Shown: positions 1 through 9,580, counted from the stretch's first letter. The stretch: 64,000 nt of DNA from Rhodopseudomonas palustris (GCF_034479375.1 NZ_CP140155.1:1364001-1428000); one strand, 5' to 3'. Notes: generated from the sequence alone by a model not told the origin. Made by a program: numbers and translations.

Positions 1-15
1 TATGAGTGAGTAACC

Positions 16-1431
16 ATGTCCCGCGTAGTCGAGTTGCTTTACTCGCGCCGGGCCCCGCAAATGGCGGTGCTGGCGTTCGTTTCGGTCGGATTCAGCGCGT
101 GTAGCGCGGACATGCAGACCCGTTTTCAGCAGGCTCCGTTCGGGCCCGTCGAAACCACCGGGTCGGTGCAGCGGCCGCAGCAACAGCAACAGCGCTATTC
201 CGAGCAGCGCGAGCTGCCGCAATATGCGCGGCCACAATATCAGGCAGCCCAGCCGCATTATCAGTCGCAGGCCTTGCCGCCGATCTCCACGCCGTCGTCC
301 TATCCGGTCGCGGGCGGGGGCAGCGGCATGTCCGGCGGCGGACGCGGCGTCGGGTCGTACGAGCCGCCCGCGCGCGCGCCGATTGAGGCGACCGGCACCG
401 TGCCGGTGCGTTCGGTCGCCGCGGCACGGCCGGCTCCCGCTCCCGCGCCGGCACCAGTTCCGGCCAGCGGCACCACCATCATCGTCGGAACCAGCGATAC
501 GCTGGAAGGCCTGTCGCGCCGCTATAACGTCTCGACCGCCGATATTCTGCACGCCAACGGCTACAAGGGGCCGCGCCGTCTGCAGCCCGGCCAGTCGCTG
601 GTGATCCCGAGCCGCACCGCCACCCTGCAGGCGCCGGCCGCTGCGCCGCCGGTCGCCCGTCCGGTCGCTTCGGCCCCCGCGCCGGTCGCCGCCGCGACGC
701 CGCCGCGGGTGCACTACGTCAACAGCGGCGATACGCTGATGAACATCGCCCGCCGCAACAACATCTCGCTGAGCGAGCTGGCCCGCGCCAATCGTCTCGA
801 CACCAACACGCGGCTCAAACCCGGCATGAAGATCAACGTGCCGGGCAGCCGCGCGACCGCAGCGGCGCCTCCCGCCGCCGCTCCGGCCCCGGTCGCTGCC
901 GCGCCCGTCGCCGCACCGCCGGTGCGGATGGCCGCCGCGGCGCCGGCCGATCCTGTGCAGAAGGCGCGCCTGGTCTCGCCGACCGAAACGCCTGCGGCGG
1001 CCGAGCCTGCCGAAGCCTCGCCGGTCAAGGCGGCGGAGGCGACCGGCGCGCTGCCGAGCTTCCGCTGGCCGGTGCGCGGCCGCGTCATCACCGCCTACGG
1101 TGCCAAGACCAACGGCAAGTCGAACGACGGCATCAACCTCGCGGTGCCGGAAGGCACCCCGATCAAGGCGGCCGAGGACGGCGTCGTGGCCTATTCGGGC
1201 AACGAGCTGAAAGGCTACGGCAATCTGGTGCTGGTGCGGCATTCCAACGGCTACGTCACCGCCTACGCCCATGCCAGCGAACTGATGGTCAAGCGCGGCG
1301 AGACCATCAAGCGCGGCCAGACCATCGCGAAATCCGGACAGACCGGCGAAGTCGGCTCACCGCAGCTTCACTTCGAGATCCGCAAGGGATCGTCCCCGGT
1401 CGATCCGCTCAAGTTCCTCAACGGCGCCTGA
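16..1431 (+). CDS. LysM/M23 peptidoglycan-binding lipoprotein, NlpD-like
   Basis: Predicted envelope lipoprotein of 471 residues. The N-terminal stretch ends in a lipobox-like FSAC near residue 29. A long Pro/Ala-rich region follows, interrupted by two LysM repeats (about 153-197 and 233-276; each has the GDTL/SDTL start and a PGQSLVIP/PGMKINVP end). The C-terminal M23 (LytM) domain spans about 360-465. The first zinc-ligand motif, normally HxGxD, reads NDGIN here, so both usual ligands are missing, while HAS and LHFE remain. Family knowledge: such degenerate LytM proteins (NlpD/EnvC type) activate amidases during cell division rather than cutting peptidoglycan themselves; that role is inferred here. 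An upstream gene apparently ends just before this start. A hairpin terminator follows at 1465-1494. Confidence 0.85.
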   Translation: MSRVVELLYSRRAPQMAVLAFVSVGFSACSADMQTRFQQAPFGPVETTGSVQRPQQQQQRYSEQRELPQYARPQYQAAQPHYQSQALPPISTPSSYPVAGGGSGMSGGGRGVGSYEPPARAPIEATGTVPVRSVAAARPAPAPAPAPVPASGTTIIVGTSDTLEGLSRRYNVSTADILHANGYKGPRRLQPGQSLVIPSRTATLQAPAAAPPVARPVASAPAPVAAATPPRVHYVNSGDTLMNIARRNNISLSELARANRLDTNTRLKPGMKINVPGSRATAAAPPAAAPAPVAAAPVAAPPVRMAAAAPADPVQKARLVSPTETPAAAEPAEASPVKAAEATGALPSFRWPVRGRVITAYGAKTNGKSNDGINLAVPEGTPIKAAEDGVVAYSGNELKGYGNLVLVRHSNGYVTAYAHASELMVKRGETIKRGQTIAKSGQTGEVGSPQLHFEIRKGSSPVDPLKFLNGA

Positions 1432-1464
1432 GCAACGCCGTCGAGGGAAGTGCCTGACAAGCGA

Positions 1465-1494
1465 AATGCCCGGCCGCAAGGTCGGGCATTTTTC
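1465..1494 (+). terminator. Rho-independent terminator after the LysM/M23 gene
   Basis: The inverted repeat AATGCCCG / CGGGCATT with a GGCC/GGT inner stem is followed by TTTTTC. It sits 34 bases after the stop codon at 1431. Confidence 0.75.
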
Positions 1495-1538
1495 TTGGTC
1501 TTGTGAGCGTTCGCTTTCGGATGAAAAACTCTCCGCGC

Positions 1539-1620
1539 CGTCATTGCGAGCGCAGCGAAGCAATCCAGTCCTTCGCCCAGAGCTGGATTGCTTCGTCGCT
1601 GCGCTCCTCGCAATGACGCA
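1539..1620. repeat. Palindromic intergenic repeat (GTCATTGCGAGC type)
   Basis: The segment starts CGTCATTGCGAGCGCAGCGA and ends with the near-perfect reverse complement (TCGTCGCTGCGCTCCTCGCAATGACG), with CAATCCAG/CTGGATTG as the inner stem. It fills the gap between two convergent genes. Long dispersed palindromes of this type are frequent in Bradyrhizobium and Rhodopseudomonas genomes. Confidence 0.75.
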
Positions 1621-1639
1621 AAGAGTTCATGAGATCCGA

Positions 1640-2608
1640 TTACTTGCCGCCGAGCCGCACCTTCAGCCGGCCGGCGAGGTCCTGCACGAACTGCCAGGCG
1701 ACGCGGCCGGAGCGCGAGCCGCGCGTGGTCGACCATTCCAGCGCCTCGCGCTGCAGCGTGTCGTCGTCGACGCTGATCCCGTAATGGGCGCAATAGCCGC
1801 GCACCATCGTCAGGAATTCGTCCTGGCTGCATTTGTGGAAGCCGAGCCACAGCCCGAAGCGGTCGGACAGTGACACCTTCTCCTCGACCGCCTCGCCGGG
1901 ATTGATCGCGGTCGAGCGCTCGTTCTCGACCATCTCGCGCGCCAGCAGATGCCGGCGGTTGGAGGTCGCGTACAGAATCACATTGTCGGGCCGGCCCTCG
2001 ATGCCGCCCTCGAGCACCGCCTTGAGCGATTTGTACGAGGCGTCGTTGCCGTCGAACGACAGGTCGTCGCAGAACACGATGAAGCGATCGTCGGAAGCGC
2101 GCAGCAGCGTCATCAGCGCCGGCAGGCTCTCGATGTCCTCGCGGTGGATCTCGATCAGCTTCAGCGTGCCGGCGACGTCGGGCCGGGCGTTGACATGAGC
2201 GTGAGCCGCCTTGACCAGCGACGATTTGCCCATGCCGCGCGCGCCCCACAACAAAGCGTTATTGGCGGGCAGGCCGGTCGCGAATCGCACGGTATTGTCG
2301 ATCAGGGTGTCGCGCATCCGGTCGATGCCCTGCAGCAGGTCGAGATCGACGCGGCTGACCTTGGGAACCGGCGCGAGCCGTCCCTCCGGATGCCAGACGA
2401 AGGCCTCGGCCCCGGCCAGCGTCGCCTGCGCAGACGGGGCGGAACTGCCCGAAAGATGTGCGGAAATGCCTTCCAGCGCCCGCGCGATGCGCTCCAGCGT
2501 CGCCGAATCCGGGGCCGCTGCGGCGGGCTTGGGCGCGGTGCTGCGGCGCTTGGCGGCGGGTTTCTTTGCCGCCGGGCGGGCGGGTTTGGATTTGGTCTTC
2601 CGGGCCAT
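1640..2608 (-). CDS. DUF815-family AAA+ ATPase
   Basis: P-loop ATPase of about 322 residues, unknown cellular role. The start was set at the ATG at 2608 (MARKTKSKP), preceded by AGGAAG, instead of an in-frame upstream ATG at 2785 whose extra residues look non-coding. A basic, Ala/Pro-rich N-terminal tail (about 60 residues) precedes the ATPase core. Visible motifs: Walker A GARGMGKSS, Walker B FIVFCDDLSF and a sensor-like ATSNRRHL. These match the DUF815 family, found widely in proteobacteria without an assigned function. It is divergent from the yajC-secDF operon, so the two may share a promoter region. Confidence 0.8.
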   Translation of the reverse strand: MARKTKSKPARPAAKKPAAKRRSTAPKPAAAAPDSATLERIARALEGISAHLSGSSAPSAQATLAGAEAFVWHPEGRLAPVPKVSRVDLDLLQGIDRMRDTLIDNTVRFATGLPANNALLWGARGMGKSSLVKAAHAHVNARPDVAGTLKLIEIHREDIESLPALMTLLRASDDRFIVFCDDLSFDGNDASYKSLKAVLEGGIEGRPDNVILYATSNRRHLLAREMVENERSTAINPGEAVEEKVSLSDRFGLWLGFHKCSQDEFLTMVRGYCAHYGISVDDDTLQREALEWSTTRGSRSGRVAWQFVQDLAGRLKVRLGGK

Positions 2609-2796
2609 GCTTGCACTTCCTGTTTCGGCAGCCATATCGGTCTGCGACAGGCCGGGCAAGCGGCGGAAACGGAGGGCAAATGAGAGGGTTGGCAGCGTTG
2701 CAATTGGGACCGCGGCCGCTATAGTCCGCGCGAATTTGCGCCCCCCGGACGTCGCCCCCGCGCCGCGCCGGCTCGCTTTTTTCACGGGGAATCCGG

Positions 2797-3225
2797 ATGT
2801 TTGTTACTCCTGCATTTGCTCAGGCTGCTGCCGCCGGCGGCGACGCCAACAGCATGCTGATGTCGCTGCTGCCGTTCGCGCTGATCTTCGTCATCATGTA
2901 TTTCCTGATCCTGCGTCCGCAGCAGCGCAAGGTGAAGGAGCACGCCGAACTGGTGAAGAACATTCGCCGCGGCGACACCATCATCACCTCGGGCGGCCTG
3001 GTCGGCAAAGTCACCAAGGTCGTCGACGACGACCAGATCGAGTTCGAGCTTGCCGACGGCGTCCGCGCGCGTCAGATGCGCCAGATGATCACCGGCGTCC
3101 GCGCCAAGGGTGAGCCGGTCAAGGACGTTCCCGAGAAGGGCAAGGGCAAGGCCAAGGACAAGGACGCCGACGACAAGGCCGAATCGGCCAAGGACTCGGC
3201 CAAGGACGACACCGCGTCGAGCTGA
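2797..3225 (+). CDS. yajC: Preprotein translocase subunit YajC
   Basis: Small single-span inner-membrane protein (142 residues) that associates with SecDF in the Sec translocon. A hydrophobic helix (about residues 20-40, LLPFALIFVIMYFLILRP) is followed by the conserved cytoplasmic domain with RPQQRK and GDTIITSGGLVGKV. The C-terminus, from about residue 105, is an unusual Lys/Asp-rich low-complexity tail. It is the first gene of a yajC-secD-secF operon, 42 bases before secD, which fixes the identification. Confidence 0.95.
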   Translation: MFVTPAFAQAAAAGGDANSMLMSLLPFALIFVIMYFLILRPQQRKVKEHAELVKNIRRGDTIITSGGLVGKVTKVVDDDQIEFELADGVRARQMRQMITGVRAKGEPVKDVPEKGKGKAKDKDADDKAESAKDSAKDDTASS

Positions 3226-3267
3226 CGCGGTCGCTGCGCCTTCTCAGGTTTCTGACGGGACAACTCG

Positions 3268-4869
3268 ATGCTGTATTTCACACGGTGGAAGGCGCTGGCG
3301 GTCATTGTGACGGCGCTGGCGGTGTGCCTTTGCGCCGTTCCGAACTTCTTCCCCGACCACACCGTCAAGACCTGGCCGAAATGGGCGCAGCGCCATCTGG
3401 TGCTGGGCCTCGACCTGCAGGGTGGTTCGCACATCCTGCTCGAGGTCGACGCCAATTCGGTCAAGAAGGACAAGCTCGATTCGGTGCGCGACGATGCGCG
3501 CCGGGTGCTGCGCGAAGCCCGGATCGCCTATACCGGACTGGCGACGAAGGGCGATCAGGTCGAGGTCCGGATCAGCAAGGAGAACGAGGTTCCGACCGCG
3601 CTCACCAAGCTGCGCGAGCTGTCGCAGCCGCTCGGCGGGTTGCTCGGCAGTAACGGCCAGCGCAGCCTCGACGTCACCGACGCAGGCGGGGGCCTGATCC
3701 GGCTGACGGTGCCGGCGGCGGCGATCGCCGAACGGGTGCGCCAGTCGGTCGACCAGTCGATCCAGATTGTGGAGCGCCGCGTCAATGAACTCGGCACCGT
3801 CGAGCCGCTGATCCAGCGCCAGGGCGCCGACCGCATTCTCGTCCAGGTGCCGGGTCTGCAGGACCCGACCCGATTGAAGGAGCTGCTCGGCAAGACCGCC
3901 AAGCTCGACTTCCGCATGGTCGATTCCTCGGTGTCGCCCGAGCAGGCGCAGGCCGGCCGCGCGCCGTCGGATTCCGATGTGCTGATGAGTTCGTCGTCGC
4001 CGAAGCAGCCATATGTCATCAAGAAGCAGGTGCTGGTGTCCGGCGCTGATCTGACCGACGCCCAGCCGGGCTTCGACCAGCGCACCAGCGAGCCGATCGT
4101 CAGCTTCCGCTTCAACACCAACGGCGCGCGCAAATTCGCCCGCGCCACCACCGAGAATGTCGGCCAGCCGTTCGCGATCGTGCTCGACAACGAGGTGATT
4201 TCCGCACCCGTGATCCGCGAGCCGATCACCGGCGGCTCCGGCCAGATCTCGGGCAGCTTCACCGTTCAGGGCGCCAACGACCTCGCGATCCTGCTGCGCG
4301 CCGGCGCGCTGCCGGCGCCGCTGACGATCATCGAGGAACGCACCGTCGGCCCCGGCCTCGGCCAGGATTCGATCGAGAAGGGCGAACTCGCGGCCTATGT
4401 CGGCTCGATCCTCGTGATCATCTTCATGCTGCTGACCTACCGGCTGTTCGGCGTGTTCGCCAACATCGCGGTGGCGGTCAACGTGGCGATGATCTTCGGC
4501 GTGCTGTCGCTGCTCAACGCCACGCTGACGCTGCCCGGCATCGCTGGCGTGGTGCTCACCGTCGGCATCGCGGTGGACTCGAACGTGCTGATCTACGAGC
4601 GCATCCGCGAGGAGCTGCGCGCCGGCCGCAACGCGATCTCGGCGATCGACGCCGGCTTCAAGCGGGCACTGTCGACGATTCTCGATTCCAACATCACCAC
4701 CTTCATCGCCGCCGCGGTGCTGTTCTACATCGGCACCGGTCCGGTGCGCGGCTTCGCGGTGACGCTCGGCATCGGCATCATCACCACCGTGTTCACCGCC
4801 TTCACCGTGACCCGACTGATCGTCGCCACCTGGGTGCGGTGGAAGCGGCCGCACACCGTGCCGATCTGA
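3268..4869 (+). CDS. secD: Protein translocase subunit SecD
   Basis: RND-superfamily inner-membrane subunit (533 residues) that uses the proton gradient to help proteins out of the SecYEG channel. An N-terminal membrane helix precedes the periplasmic P1 region (starting LGLDLQGGSHILLEVD, the diagnostic motif). Five C-terminal helices carry GIAVDSNVLIYERIREELR and the FKRALSTILDSNITTF signature. Length is normal for alphaproteobacterial SecD. It lies between yajC and secF, 25 bases from the latter. Confidence 0.97.
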   Translation: MLYFTRWKALAVIVTALAVCLCAVPNFFPDHTVKTWPKWAQRHLVLGLDLQGGSHILLEVDANSVKKDKLDSVRDDARRVLREARIAYTGLATKGDQVEVRISKENEVPTALTKLRELSQPLGGLLGSNGQRSLDVTDAGGGLIRLTVPAAAIAERVRQSVDQSIQIVERRVNELGTVEPLIQRQGADRILVQVPGLQDPTRLKELLGKTAKLDFRMVDSSVSPEQAQAGRAPSDSDVLMSSSSPKQPYVIKKQVLVSGADLTDAQPGFDQRTSEPIVSFRFNTNGARKFARATTENVGQPFAIVLDNEVISAPVIREPITGGSGQISGSFTVQGANDLAILLRAGALPAPLTIIEERTVGPGLGQDSIEKGELAAYVGSILVIIFMLLTYRLFGVFANIAVAVNVAMIFGVLSLLNATLTLPGIAGVVLTVGIAVDSNVLIYERIREELRAGRNAISAIDAGFKRALSTILDSNITTFIAAAVLFYIGTGPVRGFAVTLGIGIITTVFTAFTVTRLIVATWVRWKRPHTVPI

Positions 4870-4894
4870 CGCCCCCCATCCGAGAGAGCTGCAA

Positions 4895-5998
4895 GTGACA
4901 TCGACACAGTGGATTTTGATCGGGCTGGGCGGGTTGGTCGTGGTGCTGACTGTCGTCAGCATCATGGGCTGGCTGCCGTCGCTGCGGATCGTGCCAGACG
5001 TTACCCATTTCGACTTCACCCAGTTCCGCCGGATCAGCTTTCCGATCTCGGCGCTGCTGTCGATCGTCGCGATCACTCTGTTCTTCACCCACGGGCTGAA
5101 TTTCGGCATCGACTTCAAGGGCGGAACGCTGCTCGAGGTCCGTGACAAGTCCGGCACCGCGGATATCGCCGGGATGCGGGCGACGCTCAGCAAGCTCGGG
5201 CTCGGCGACGTCCAGCTCCAGCAGTTCGGCGGTCCGTCCGAGGTGCTGATCCGTGTCGCCGAACAGCCCGGCGGCGACGCCGCGCAGCAGGAGGCGGTGC
5301 AGAAGGTCCGCGGCGCGCTCGGCGAATCCGTCGAATATCGCCGCGTCGAAGTGGTCGGCCCGCGGGTTTCCAGCGAGCTCCTGGCCTACGGCATGCTCGG
5401 CCTGATGCTCGCGATTCTCGGCATCCTGGTCTATCTCTGGTTCCGGTTCGAATGGCAGTTCGCGCTCGGCGCGATGATCGCCAACGTCCACGACATCGTG
5501 CTGACGATCGGATTCATGTCGATCAGCCAGGTCGATTTCGACCTCACCAGTATCGCGGCGCTGCTGACGATTCTCGGCTACTCGCTGAACGACACCGTCG
5601 TGATCTACGATCGAATCCGCGAGATGCTGCGGCGCTACAAGAAGATGCCGATGCCGCAGCTTCTGAACGAATCGATCAACTCGACGCTGTCGCGCTCGAT
5701 CATCACCCACGTCACCGTGACGCTGGCGCTGTTCGCACTGCTGCTGTTCGGCGGCAATGCGATCCACTCCTTCACCGCGGTGATGATGTTCGGCGTGGTG
5801 CTGGTCGGCACCTACACCTCGATCTTCATCGCGGCCCCGATCCTGATCTATCTCGGCGTCGGCACGCATCGGCTGGACGATCCGTCGGAAAAAACCGAAA
5901 GGTCGGAGAAGGCCGCGGCGCTGACGACGCCCGAGGGCGCCGCGATTCCGCAGACGGCCGAGAAGCCGAAGAAGCCCGTGAAGTCGGGGAAGCGCTGA
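4895..5998 (+). CDS. secF: Protein translocase subunit SecF
   Basis: Partner of SecD, 367 residues, starting at GTG 4895. The first helix is at the N-terminus, then the GIDFKGGTLLEV motif of the periplasmic domain. Helices 2-6 contain the conserved YDRIREMLR and LNESINSTLSRSIITH segments. A charged Lys/Pro/Glu-rich tail of about 45 residues ends the protein. The next gene begins 4 bases after the stop, so transcription probably continues. Confidence 0.97.
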   Translation: MTSTQWILIGLGGLVVVLTVVSIMGWLPSLRIVPDVTHFDFTQFRRISFPISALLSIVAITLFFTHGLNFGIDFKGGTLLEVRDKSGTADIAGMRATLSKLGLGDVQLQQFGGPSEVLIRVAEQPGGDAAQQEAVQKVRGALGESVEYRRVEVVGPRVSSELLAYGMLGLMLAILGILVYLWFRFEWQFALGAMIANVHDIVLTIGFMSISQVDFDLTSIAALLTILGYSLNDTVVIYDRIREMLRRYKKMPMPQLLNESINSTLSRSIITHVTVTLALFALLLFGGNAIHSFTAVMMFGVVLVGTYTSIFIAAPILIYLGVGTHRLDDPSEKTERSEKAAALTTPEGAAIPQTAEKPKKPVKSGKR

Positions 5999-6001
5999 GC
6001 T

Positions 6002-6385
6002 TTGGCGGATCGCCCGGAGATCCCGCATTTTCCGCGCACGGCCTCGGTCGAGGCCTACGGCAAAGGTGGGTTCTATTTCGGCGAGATGTCGCATGTCGGC
6101 TCGCTGCTGTTCCTGCCCGAGGCTGTGTGGGGCTGGGACGTCACCCGGCCCGAGCAGATCGACCGCTATGCGCTGAAGCGGGTGTTCGACCACGCCAATG
6201 CGATCGACACGCTGATCGTCGGCACCGGCACCGACGTCTGGATCGCGCCGCGTCCGTTGCGTGATCAGCTCCGCGCCGTGGGCATCGTGCTGGACGTGAT
6301 GCAGACCGGACCGGCGGTGCGGACCTACAACATCATGATCGGCGAGCGCCGCCGCGTCGCCGCGGCGCTGATCGCGGTGCCATGA
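6002..6385 (+). CDS. Mth938-like domain protein (DUF498)
   Basis: Small protein of 127 residues with a likely TTG start at 6002, directly after secF. The core reads LFLPEAVWGWDV, a central DTLIVGTGTDVWIAP and a late LDVMQTGPAVRTYNIM, which are the hallmarks of the DUF498/Mth938 fold (human relative NDUFAF3). Relatives are linked to complex I assembly in mitochondria; a bacterial role is not established. Its stop overlaps the ATG of the next gene (ATGA). That gene is NDUFAF6-like, so two relatives of complex I assembly factors sit together here. Confidence 0.85.
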   Translation: MADRPEIPHFPRTASVEAYGKGGFYFGEMSHVGSLLFLPEAVWGWDVTRPEQIDRYALKRVFDHANAIDTLIVGTGTDVWIAPRPLRDQLRAVGIVLDVMQTGPAVRTYNIMIGERRRVAAALIAVP

Positions 6386-7245
6386 GCGCGAGCGGCGACG
6401 GCGACGCCTCTGCGGCGTTCTGCGCCGAACTGGTGCGCAGCCACGATTTCGACCGCTATGCCGCGACGCTGTTCGTCGAGCCGCCACGCCGGCGCGCGCT
6501 GCTGGCGCTGTACGCCTTCAACGTCGAGATCGTCCGCGTCCGCGACCAGGTCAGCCAGCCGCTGCCGGGCGAGATCAGGCTGCAATGGTGGACCGACACG
6601 CTGGCCGGCACCGCGCATGGCGGCATCGAGGGCAATCCGGTCGCCGCCGAATTGCTGCGCGCGATCGGGCAGCACGGATTGCCGGTCGCGGCTCTGGCGC
6701 AGCTGATCGAGGCGCATCTGTTCGACCTCTACAACGATCCGATGCCGACGCTCGACGTGCTCGAGGCGTATGCCGCCGACACCGACGGCGCGCTGTTCGC
6801 GCTGGCGGCGCGGATGCTCGATCAGGGCTCGGAGGCGGTCGATCATCTCGCCCGCCACGCCGGCCTGGCACAGGGGTTTGGGCGCGTAGTCGCGCGGCTG
6901 CCGATCGATGCGTCGCGGCGGCAGTGTTTCGTGCCGCTGGACATTCTGGCGCGGAACGGCAGCGGCGAGGCCGAGGCCTATGCGGGCCGCGAAACGCCGG
7001 CGCTGCGGCAGGCGCTCGACGAGCTGATCGCCGAGGCGCTGCGCCATCTCGACACCGCGCTGAAGCTGCTCGGCGAGATGCCGCAGGCTGTGAGGCGCGC
7101 CTTCCTGCCGCTGGCACTCGTCCGGCGCGATCTCGACCGCATGGCACAGGCCGACACCGACCTGTTCGCGCCGTTCGAACGCTCTCGGCTGGCGACGCTG
7201 TGGACGCTGTGGAAGGCATCGCGGACGCACGTTTTCAGAATGTAG
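6382..7245 (+). CDS. Squalene/phytoene synthase-fold protein, NDUFAF6-like
   Basis: Protein of 287 residues from the squalene/phytoene synthase superfamily. The segment ALYAFNVEIVRVRDQVSQP followed by GEIRLQWWTDTL is the signature of the NDUFAF6-like branch. The Asp-rich DxxxD motifs that bind prenyl diphosphates in true synthases are not evident (VRDQV occupies the first site), so a catalytic isoprenoid role is doubtful. It is translationally coupled (ATGA) to the Mth938/NDUFAF3-like gene. That pairing supports a role near respiratory complex I, by inference from the mitochondrial relatives. Confidence 0.85.
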   Translation: MSASGDGDASAAFCAELVRSHDFDRYAATLFVEPPRRRALLALYAFNVEIVRVRDQVSQPLPGEIRLQWWTDTLAGTAHGGIEGNPVAAELLRAIGQHGLPVAALAQLIEAHLFDLYNDPMPTLDVLEAYAADTDGALFALAARMLDQGSEAVDHLARHAGLAQGFGRVVARLPIDASRRQCFVPLDILARNGSGEAEAYAGRETPALRQALDELIAEALRHLDTALKLLGEMPQAVRRAFLPLALVRRDLDRMAQADTDLFAPFERSRLATLWTLWKASRTHVFRM

Positions 7246-7280
7246 TGCGGCCCTCCAGAGCTTTGCGACAAGCAAAGAGC

Positions 7281-7392
7281 CGTCATCCTGAGGTGCTCGC
7301 CATCTTCGGCGAGCCTCGAAGGGTGCGGAGACGGCACTTGCGGTCCATCCTTCGAGGCCGCCGCTGCGCGGCGGCGCCTCAGGATGACGGAG
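7281..7392. repeat. Palindromic intergenic repeat between convergent genes
   Basis: It begins CGTCATCCTGAGGTGCTCGC and ends GCGCCTCAGGATGACG, with inner stems around CTTCGAAGG and CCTTCGAGG and a GCCGCCGCTGCGCGGCGGC hairpin. It fills the space between two convergent genes. It belongs to the same broad family as the copies at about 11.5 and 12.5 kb. Confidence 0.75.
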
Positions 7393-7435
7393 TAACATGT
7401 GGCGACTCAGTGAAGTCGGTCCACGGTGCCTGGGC

Positions 7436-8869
7436 TCACGCCGCCGCCGGCAGCTTCAGGCTTTCAGCGATCCAGGAATCCAGATCCGCCAGCGCGCGCG
7501 CGCTGAGTGCCTGCTTCTTGGCGACCGACTTTTCCGGGCCGCGCAGCTTCTTGCCGTCGGGGCCGTGGGTCGGCGCGTTGGCCAGCGGCGGGAACAGGCC
7601 GAAATTGATGTTCATCGGCTGGAAGGAGCGCGGGCCGGCGTCGATGGTCTCGATATGGCCGCCGGTGATGTGGCCGAGCAGGGCGCCGAGCGCGATGGTC
7701 GGCGGCGGCGGCGTCATGGATCGGCCGAGCGCGTCGGCGGCGGCGTTGAGCCCGGCGAGGAGGCCGATGCCGGCGGATTCGACATAGCCCTCGCAGCCGG
7801 TCATCTGCCCGGCGAAGCGCAGCCGCGGCGCGGCGCGCAGCCGCAGGCTTTCATCGAGCAGCTTCGGCGAGTTCAGAAACGTGTTGCGATGCAGCCCGCC
7901 AAGCCTTGCAAACTCAGCATTTTCCAGCCCCGGGATGGTGCGGAAGACGCGTTGCTGCGCGGCGTAGTTCAGCTTGGTCTGGAAGCCGACCATGTTGAAC
8001 AGCGTGCCGAGCTTGTTGTCCTGGCGGAGCTGGACGATGGCGTAGGCCTTGACCGTCGGGTTGTGCGGATTGGTCAGCCCGACCGGCTTCATCGGCCCGT
8101 GGCGCAGCGTCTCGCGGCCGCGCTCGGCCATCACCTCGATCGGCAGGCAGCCGTCGAAATACGGCGTGTCCTTCTCCCAATCCTTGAAGTCGACCTTGTC
8201 GCCCGCGATCAGCGCATCGACGAAGGCGTCGTACTGCTCGCGAGTCATCGGGCAGTTGAGATAGTCGGCGCCGCTGCCGCCGGGGCCGGCCTTGTCGTAG
8301 CGCGACTGAAACCAGGCGATCGACATGTCGATCGTGTCGCGATGCACGATCGGGGCGATCGCGTCGAAGAACGCCAGTGCCGATTCGTCGGTCAGCGCGC
8401 GGATCGCCTCGGCCAATGGCGCCGAGGTCAGCGGGCCGGTGGCGACGATGACGTTGCCCCAGTCGTCCGGCGGCAGGCCGCCGATCTCCTCGCGACGGAT
8501 CTCGATCAGTGGATGCTCGGCCAGCGCCTGGGTCACGGCGGCGGAGAAGCCGTCGCGATCGACCGCCAGTGCGCCGCCGGCCGGGACCTGATTGGCGTCG
8601 GCCGCGCGCATCACCAGCGAGCCGAGCCGGCGCATTTCGGCATGCAGCAGGCCGACCGCGTTGTTGGCGGCGTCGTCGGAGCGGAACGAATTGGAGCAGA
8701 CCAGTTCGGCGAGGCCGTCGGTCTTGTGCGCCTCGGTGGTCCGGTGCGGCCGCATCTCGTGCAGCACGACGCGCACGCCGGCGCGCGCCACCTGCCAGGC
8801 GGCTTCCGAGCCGGCGAGGCCGGCGCCGATGATATGAACGGGTTGGGTGGGATGAACAGCGCTGGTCAT
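7436..8869 (-). CDS. trmFO: tRNA (uracil-54-C5)-methyltransferase, folate/FAD-dependent (TrmFO)
   Basis: Flavoenzyme of 477 residues that methylates U54 in the T-loop of tRNA using methylenetetrahydrofolate. The FAD-binding motif [15 protein letters not shown] is at the N-terminus. The Cys-containing [12 protein letters not shown] follows, and the C-terminal half has the [21 protein letters not shown] motif typical of the GidA/TrmFO family. Length and motifs separate it from MnmG, which is about 620 residues. It is transcribed alone, convergent with the NDUFAF6-like gene. Confidence 0.95.
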   Translation of the reverse strand: MTSAVHPTQPVHIIGAGLAGSEAAWQVARAGVRVVLHEMRPHRTTEAHKTDGLAELVCSNSFRSDDAANNAVGLLHAEMRRLGSLVMRAADANQVPAGGALAVDRDGFSAAVTQALAEHPLIEIRREEIGGLPPDDWGNVIVATGPLTSAPLAEAIRALTDESALAFFDAIAPIVHRDTIDMSIAWFQSRYDKAGPGGSGADYLNCPMTREQYDAFVDALIAGDKVDFKDWEKDTPYFDGCLPIEVMAERGRETLRHGPMKPVGLTNPHNPTVKAYAIVQLRQDNKLGTLFNMVGFQTKLNYAAQQRVFRTIPGLENAEFARLGGLHRNTFLNSPKLLDESLRLRAAPRLRFAGQMTGCEGYVESAGIGLLAGLNAAADALGRSMTPPPPTIALGALLGHITGGHIETIDAGPRSFQPMNINFGLFPPLANAPTHGPDGKKLRGPEKSVAKKQALSARALADLDSWIAESLKLPAAA

Positions 8870-8961
8870 GCGCTACAGCTAGCGCGTTTCAGCGGCGGGT
8901 CAAATCCGTTTCGGGCCCTCGCGGTCAGGTCCGCGGGCCGCTCCGGGGGCCGGATACGACA

Positions 8962-8983
8962 ACGCCCGCGATGACGCGGGCGC
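8962..8983 (-). terminator. Possible terminator downstream of the DUF1127 gene
   Basis: GCCCGCG-ATGA-CGCGGGC forms a perfect 7-bp hairpin 28 bases after the stop of the minus-strand gene ending at 9011. There is no strong T run, so confidence is moderate. Confidence 0.5.
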
Positions 8984-9010
8984 TATCGGCGAGCAGGTCG
9001 GTTCGGACGG

Positions 9011-9163
9011 TCAGCCATTGAAGTGACCGGACGCCACGCGCGGGATGTCCGAGCGGTCGAGTCCGATATCGGCCAGTTCGCGATCACTGAGCTGCGAGAG
9101 TTCAGCGAGGTTGCGCTGATAATCCCGGAACGCCCGGAGGGCGCGGATGAGCGAAAGCAACAT
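9011..9163 (-). CDS. DUF1127 small protein
   Basis: Fifty-residue protein with the DUF1127 (YjiS-like) signature: an amphipathic start and LSQLSDRELADIGLDRSDIP. The start at 9163 is chosen because AAGGAG lies 7-8 bases upstream; an upstream in-frame ATG would add 40 unrelated residues. In several alphaproteobacteria DUF1127 proteins bind RNA or affect phosphate, carbon or sRNA metabolism; nothing in this sequence specifies which. Confidence 0.85.
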   Translation of the reverse strand: MLLSLIRALRAFRDYQRNLAELSQLSDRELADIGLDRSDIPRVASGHFNG

Positions 9164-9580
9164 GGATAGTCTCCTTAGTTCACGGTTCAGTTCTTCGTCG
9201 GCCGAACCGTTGACTGGAATATAGGGCAGAGTCGCCGCAACCAGCAGCGTAAATGCTGCACCGCAGCTAGGCGATATGGACATACCTTTGGGAAGGAATG
9301 ATTAACTCTTCCGCGCAGAGCTGTGTGGCTCTCGCATGGTTGGGAGCCAGACGCACAGCGGGTTCCCGGCGGCAACCAGACACCGGAAGCGGCAATATAA
9401 TGCACTTATACGGCAGAACTCAAGCCTCCATAACGAATTTTGAATCGAGGAGATGAAGTCGAATTCCGGGCGGCAAGTTAATCGACTAGTTAAATCGCTT
9501 CAGATAGTATGCGCTGAGCGCATGCTGAATGGTTGTTCATGTCGGGGCGTCATTTGATTTACCGCAATGCACAACACCAA
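9164..9580. other. Intergenic stretch without a recognisable gene
   Basis: No convincing coding frame was seen. It presumably holds the promoter of the DUF1127 gene. An imperfect hairpin (GCTGTGTGGCTC...GAGCCAGACGCACAGC) lies near 9320-9360; its function is unknown. Confidence 0.4.

Noticed and set aside
3244..5193. Long minus-strand ORF (649 codons) opposite secD/secF
   Set aside because: A mirror of the GC-rich coding strand; Arg/His/Asp-rich composition with no recognisable domain.
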